NCBI RefSeq assembly: GCF_037943105.1
Contig: NZ_CP149803.1
Location: forward strand, 930,001 to 994,000
From: Pseudomonas sp. TMP9
GTDB taxonomy: Bacteria; Pseudomonadota; Gammaproteobacteria; Pseudomonadales; Pseudomonadaceae
Reading direction: 5' to 3'
Length of the DNA: 64,000 nt
The notes beneath the pieces are model-generated. The model ran no database searches. It was not told where the DNA came from and worked only from the letters and a program-made list of their open reading frames with translations. Positions 63,739-64,000 of the stretch are shown in pieces. The translations under genes and the position numbers were made by a program. Within the stretch, counting starts at the first letter, position 1. Each line of letters starts with the position of its first letter.

Positions 63739-64000
63739 ATGAAGCGTTTTGCCAACATTTTAATCAGCGTCGTCCTGCTGGCTTTGGTCGCGCTAACGGC
63801 TGCGGCCGCTTGGAACTGGGCGCCAGATCGCCCCGTGGCGCAACTTAAACCGCGTTGGGCCTTGCCGCCCTCACAGTTCGTGGCCCTCGACGGCATGCAG
63901 GTGCACCTGCGTGATCAAGGCCCGCGCGATGACCCCGCGCCAATTGTGCTGCTGCATGGCACCTCGGCCAGCCTGCACACCTGGGAAGGCTGGGTGGCCG
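63739..64000 (+). CDS. Alpha/beta hydrolase, N-terminal part (cut by window end)
   Basis: The visible 87 residues comprise an N-terminal membrane anchor or signal (about 5-25) and the first strand and oxyanion-hole motif LLHGTSASLHTW of an alpha/beta hydrolase. Start ATG 63739 follows AAGGATTCACC. The nucleophile and the rest of the catalytic triad lie beyond the window. The substrate is unknown. Confidence 0.82.
   Translation, partial: MKRFANILISVVLLALVALTAAAAWNWAPDRPVAQLKPRWALPPSQFVALDGMQVHLRDQGPRDDPAPIVLLHGTSASLHTWEGWVA

Overview
The window is a chromosomal segment of a Pseudomonas (sensu lato) species. The rRNA and spacer-tRNA sequences, the protein families and the gene order all point there. 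From memory of the PAO1 map, most of the window follows the P. aeruginosa block PA4642 to PA4690: hpt, upp, uraA, hemH, phr, pagL, murI, moeB, prmC, prfA, hemA, lolB, ispE, prs, rplY, pth, ychF, a carbonic anhydrase, rimI, the cryptic psi subunit, mksBEF and an rRNA operon. I could not run an alignment, so this synteny is recalled rather than measured.

Region 1 (1-9873) holds two tandem, almost identical rRNA operons (16S, tRNA-Ile, tRNA-Ala, 23S, 5S, terminator). The first is cut by the window edge inside 16S. Between them lies a complete rrn control region with promoter, GC discriminator, boxA and RNase III stem. Region 2 (9988-13541) is a LetAB/PqiAB-type lipid transport operon, in which LetA is split into two genes and the MCE protein has six MCE domains. 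Region 3 (13670-18582, minus strand) is the MksBEF condensin, without MksG. Region 4 (18908-24681) holds a carboxynorspermidine-type polyamine pathway, leuA, the holD-like psi gene and rimI, with several short palindromic intergenic repeats. Region 5 (24823-28390) holds a 5'-nucleotidase, a beta carbonic anhydrase and an EamA transporter.

Region 6 (28391-32749) breaks the recalled synteny next to tRNA-Met. It has gene-poor, degenerate sequence, then a LysR regulator divergent from an SdsA-type alkylsulfatase. Region 7 (32964-39923, minus strand) is a housekeeping block: TPR lipoprotein, lolB, ispE, two tRNA-Gln, prs, rplY, pth, ychF. Region 8 (40109-45569, plus strand) is hemA-prfA-prmC-moeB-murI and pagL.

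Region 9 (46009-56984) is the most interesting part. A tightly overlapping eight-gene operon begins with a MerR/LitR-type regulator and a DNA photolyase. It continues with a lipid-modifying set: NTF2-like, SDR, FAD oxidoreductase, DUF1365, CFA-synthase-like methyltransferase and DUF2878. Its promoter carries two TGTACA-N12-TGTACA sites, as expected for class II LitR light-responsive control. A related site sits in the divergent promoter between a renalase-like gene and a TIGR01777 epimerase-hemH pair. I infer a light or photo-oxidative stress regulon that couples DNA repair, membrane lipid modification and possibly porphyrin handling.

Region 10 (57143-64000) holds an MFS transporter, pyrimidine and purine salvage genes (uraA, upp, hpt), a PA4642-family protein, a TetR-regulated old yellow enzyme and the start of an alpha/beta hydrolase.
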